Below the pieces are notes generated by a model. That model saw only the letters and a program-made list of their open reading frames with translations. It had not been told where the DNA came from and made no database searches. Shown here one piece after another: positions 6,218-7,631 of a stretch of 7,631 nt of DNA. Positions within the stretch are counted from its first letter, which is position 1. The number at the start of each line of letters is the position of its first letter. The stretch covers positions 1-7,631 of the forward strand of contig CAMEUC010000061.1 in the NCBI GenBank assembly GCA_945937855.1, read 5' to 3'. The position numbers were made by a program, and so were the translations under genes. This DNA is from an uncultured Clostridium sp. (lineage in GTDB: Bacteria; Bacillota; Clostridia; TANB77; CAG-508).

Positions 6218-6987
6218 TTATTTAATATAACTCATCCTTTTTAACCATTTTATTGTATCTTTAATTGTATCCTTCATATCTCTATTTTTATATTCCAATT
6301 CTTTTTTAGCCTCTTCATTGCTAAAATTAGAATTAGAAGATAATGTATATAGAGAATATTTTGTAAATAATGGTGTTTGCTTTTTTATGTTATAATATAA
6401 TTCGCAAATTGGAGCTACTAATTCTGCCAACCATAGTGGTAACACTATCTTAATTCTTTTTTTCTCCTCTAAATCACAAACAAAATCAGTCAATTCTTTT
6501 ATTGTAATATATTTATTAGATAAAATATAACATTCTCCTCTATTATTTTTATCACAAGCACTAATAATACCATCTGCCACATCTCTAACATCTACAAAAT
6601 TATACCCTCCTTTTACACAAGCAAAGAGTTTTCCTGTCGCTACTTCTTTTATTAATTGTATTAAGTGGCTATTTCCATAGTCATTCGGTCCAATAATTCC
6701 AGAAGGATGTTAACATCATATACAATTGGGTTATATTTAGATTTTATATATACAACTCCTGCACAATGTATTACATAAACTTCTTTTCCATCAATATTTT
6801 CAAAAACTGATGATAAACTTTCCTTTTTAGTAACATCTCCATAATAAATTTTACAATTCAAGTTATCCAATGCCTTTATAGAATCATTAGGTAATACAAG
6901 TGCTCTTATTTCATTTTCACTATTTTGCTCTAATTTTCTTATTATATTATTTCCTAGAAAACCATTTGCGCCAGTTATTATATACAT
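6218..6987 (-). pseudogene. NAD-dependent epimerase/dehydratase, broken by an internal deletion
   Basis: The gene belongs to the extended short-chain dehydrogenase group that acts on nucleotide sugars or related ketones with NAD(P). The first part, from ATG 6987, carries the Rossmann motif TGANGFLG (residues 4-11), 'GDVT' and 'VIHCAG', and is intact to 'VYDVN' (ending at 6709). The frame then shifts. The next frame begins at about 6709 with 'HPSGIIGPNDYG' and continues to the TAA at 6218 ('NFVDVRDVADGII', C-terminal helices). In this family those two segments are normally separated by some 70-80 residues holding the catalytic Ser and YxxxK motif; all of this is missing. Both fragments are otherwise undamaged, which points to one recent deletion of length 3n+1. 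Intact relatives have about 330 residues; about 256 codons remain. The product cannot be an active enzyme. A weak GAAGGTG lies before the start. Confidence 0.85.
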
Positions 6988-7012
6988 TTTTTTTATATCA
7001 CACCTTCAACAT

Positions 7013-7066
7013 TTACAGATAGTTACTAATTAAAAATGCTATTGTTAATATAGCTTTCTTTTTCAT
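7013..7066 (-). CDS. 17-codon ORF with strong RBS (leader peptide or truncated gene start)
   Basis: GGAGGT (7071-7076) lies 4 bases before an ATG. The ORF encodes MKKKAILTIAFLISNYL and stops at TAA. The sequence looks like the beginning of a signal peptide or a membrane segment: three Lys, then a hydrophobic run. It sits behind the strongest promoter of the window and 25 bases before the broken epimerase gene. It may be a small membrane peptide, a translated leader, or the surviving start of a deleted secreted protein. Sequence alone does not decide. Confidence 0.4.
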   Translation of the reverse strand: MKKKAILTIAFLISNYL

Positions 7067-7103
7067 AAATACCTCCACAATAACTTACTATTAACTAATT
7101 CAT

Positions 7104-7133
7104 ATAATACCACAAACTCATTTGTCCTGTCAA
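7104..7133 (-). promoter_or_regulatory. Strong promoter upstream of the 17-codon ORF and epimerase remnant
   Basis: On the minus strand a perfect -35 TTGACA (7133-7128), an 18-base spacer and an extended -10 TGG-TATTAT (-10 hexamer 7109-7104) are present. The predicted leader to the ATG at 7066 is about 30 bases. Confidence 0.75.
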
Positions 7134-7150
7134 AATTATCTATTGGACAA
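7122..7150. promoter_or_regulatory. Inverted repeat across the -35 box, possible operator
   Basis: TTGTCC (7122-7127) and GGACAA (7145-7150) are perfect 6-bp inverted arms 17 bases apart, and they enclose the -35 hexamer at 7128-7133. A repressor dimer bound here would block the promoter. No intact regulator gene is seen nearby, and 6-bp arms can occur by chance. Confidence 0.4.
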
Positions 7151-7152
7151 CC

Positions 7153-7242
7153 TTATTTTATTGCTTCTGCCATTAATTTTATTCCAGTTTTTACTCCGCT
7201 CTTTAAAATACTTTTGATTATAATATGCAATAATTTCATCAT
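7153..7242 (-). CDS. Orphan 29-codon reading frame, possibly the tail of a lost gene
   Basis: From ATG ATG at 7242 the frame encodes a short peptide ending in GVKTGIKLMAEAIK, with an amphipathic, protein-like composition and A/T-rich third codon positions. The same frame is open upstream to a TAG near 7270 without a better start. The Shine-Dalgarno is weak. It could be the 3' end of a decayed gene. I do not recognise the family. An overlapping frame from 7246 is also open for 36 codons, so the reading frame itself is uncertain. Confidence 0.2.
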   Translation of the reverse strand: MMKLLHIIIKSILKSGVKTGIKLMAEAIK

Positions 7243-7269
7243 ACATATCCACTCATCTTTAATTATGAT

Positions 7270-7399
7270 TGCTAAATCTTCCTAATCAGTCGCCTCACGA
7301 TCGATTTTGTGGCAATTTTTGTTCATTTTAGAGTAAGTTATCGATTAAAGAAATGTTAAGCAATATCAAGCGTTTCTGATATTTCCCCAAATTGTATGC
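7270..7399. other. Stretch without an intact gene, locally less AT-rich
   Basis: Every frame is broken by stops. The part around 7285-7320 is richer in G and C (for example CGCCTCACGATCG) than the surrounding sequence. The minus-strand frame that continues past the peroxiredoxin stop stays open for 23 codons to 7328 and includes NISLIDNLL. That faintly resembles the LIGLSIDxLxSH segment of 1-Cys peroxiredoxins, so part of this may be eroded peroxiredoxin. No RNA gene or mobile-element signature is recognised. Confidence 0.35.
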
Positions 7400-7409
7400 T
7401 CATACGGGG
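7385..7409. repeat. Short inverted repeat at the peroxiredoxin break point
   Basis: GTATG (7394-7398) and CATAC (7401-7405) form a dyad around CT. It is flanked by CCCC (7385-7388) and GGGG (7406-7409) with a 5-base bulge. One half is peroxiredoxin coding sequence and the premature stop lies at the centre. Hairpins of this kind can promote deletions or template-switch mutations. Confidence 0.4.
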
Positions 7410-7555
7410 GTAAAATCTCCTGGGTGAGAAAATAGTACTACCCATTTCCCCTTATAATCACTTAACTTTATATTTCCACATGTTGATAGAGCTTCAAAAT
7501 CTGGCGCCATCTCTCCTATTCTAACATTTCCATTCATCATTATTTCGTAATTCAT
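7400..7555 (-). pseudogene. Peroxiredoxin (1-Cys/AhpC-TSA type), truncated just before the catalytic Cys
   Basis: Peroxiredoxins reduce peroxides with a cysteine in the motif FTPVC. ATG 7555 follows GGGAG (7562-7566). The 51-codon frame shows the typical opening 'GEMAPDFEAL' (14-23), 'LSDYKGKWVVLF' (31-42) and 'SHPGDFTPV' (43-51). The next codon is TGA where Cys (TGT or TGC) should stand, one base away from sense. The expected continuation TTEF does not follow, so this is more than a single nonsense mutation. UGA-encoded selenocysteine was considered because selenoperoxiredoxins exist, but the absence of the downstream domain argues against it. The fragment lacks the peroxidatic residue and most of the roughly 200-residue fold, so it cannot be active. 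Confidence 0.85.
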
Positions 7556-7556
7556 A

Positions 7557-7601
7557 AAAAACTCCCTTCATTTTTTTGTATATAATATGAAGGAAGTTTT
7601 T
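7557..7601. repeat. 15-bp inverted repeat covering the peroxiredoxin RBS
   Basis: Arms at 7557-7571 and 7587-7601 pair at 14 of 15 positions, and the remaining pair is G-U in minus-strand RNA. The loop is 15 bases. In minus-strand RNA the 3' arm contains GAAGGGAG, the ribosome-binding site of the peroxiredoxin fragment, followed by a T-run and the ATG. Read either way it also resembles an intrinsic terminator. It could be the terminator of a gene beyond the window that overlaps this RBS, or an RBS-hiding hairpin. Bases 7602-7631 show nothing further. Confidence 0.55.
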
Positions 7602-7631
7602 ATTTTGTTAATTTAATATTTTTTATTTTCT

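Noticed and set aside
7153..7246. Alternative 36-codon frame from ATG 7246 overlapping the orphan reading frame
   Set aside because: It uses less typical codons (CGG, AGG, TCC) and no family is recognised. Neither frame can be claimed as a real gene with confidence.

Overview
The window comes from a very AT-rich, low-GC Gram-positive bacterium, most likely a Bacillota member of the clostridial or gut type. The base composition is visibly biased to A and T. Ribosome-binding sites are strong (AAAGGAG, TAGGAGGT, GGAGGT). The window also holds a class B sortase, a signal-peptide surface protein and a NarL/LuxR-type two-component system. Genes read with the standard bacterial code (TGG for Trp, TAA/TAG/TGA as stops). 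No rRNA, tRNA, CRISPR array or recognisable insertion sequence is visible.

Left part (1-2400), all on the minus strand: a sortase gene is followed after 38 bases by the N-terminal 531 codons of a secreted beta-helix-like surface protein that runs off the window. The sortase 5' end is odd. The best Shine-Dalgarno/ATG pair is in frame with the gene but is followed after one codon by two stop codons. The codons after those stops still encode the basic stretch expected at a sortase N-terminus.

Middle (2401-5993): a divergent control region with two near-identical inverted 17-bp dyads separates the sortase operon from a plus-strand LuxR/NarL response regulator (TTG start). A shared terminator closes the regulator and, from the other side, a two-gene minus-strand operon. 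That operon encodes a seven-transmembrane protein with a degenerate, histidine-less kinase-like C-terminus, followed 4 bases later by a complete NarL-type sensor histidine kinase. It has its own good promoter (TTGAAA-17-TATTAT). The simplest reading is a two-component system in which the 7TM pseudokinase and the kinase form one sensor. The regulator would act at the dyads on its own gene and/or the sortase-surface protein operon; this regulatory link is inferred.

Right part (6002-7631): a decaying stretch. It holds a stem-loop terminator, a probable stub of an XRE-type repressor, and an NAD-dependent epimerase gene that lost its middle part including the catalytic Tyr/Lys region. It also holds a 17-codon ORF behind a very strong promoter, a 29-codon orphan reading frame, and a peroxiredoxin gene that stops exactly where the catalytic cysteine codon should be. 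Several short inverted repeats sit at the promoters and break points here.
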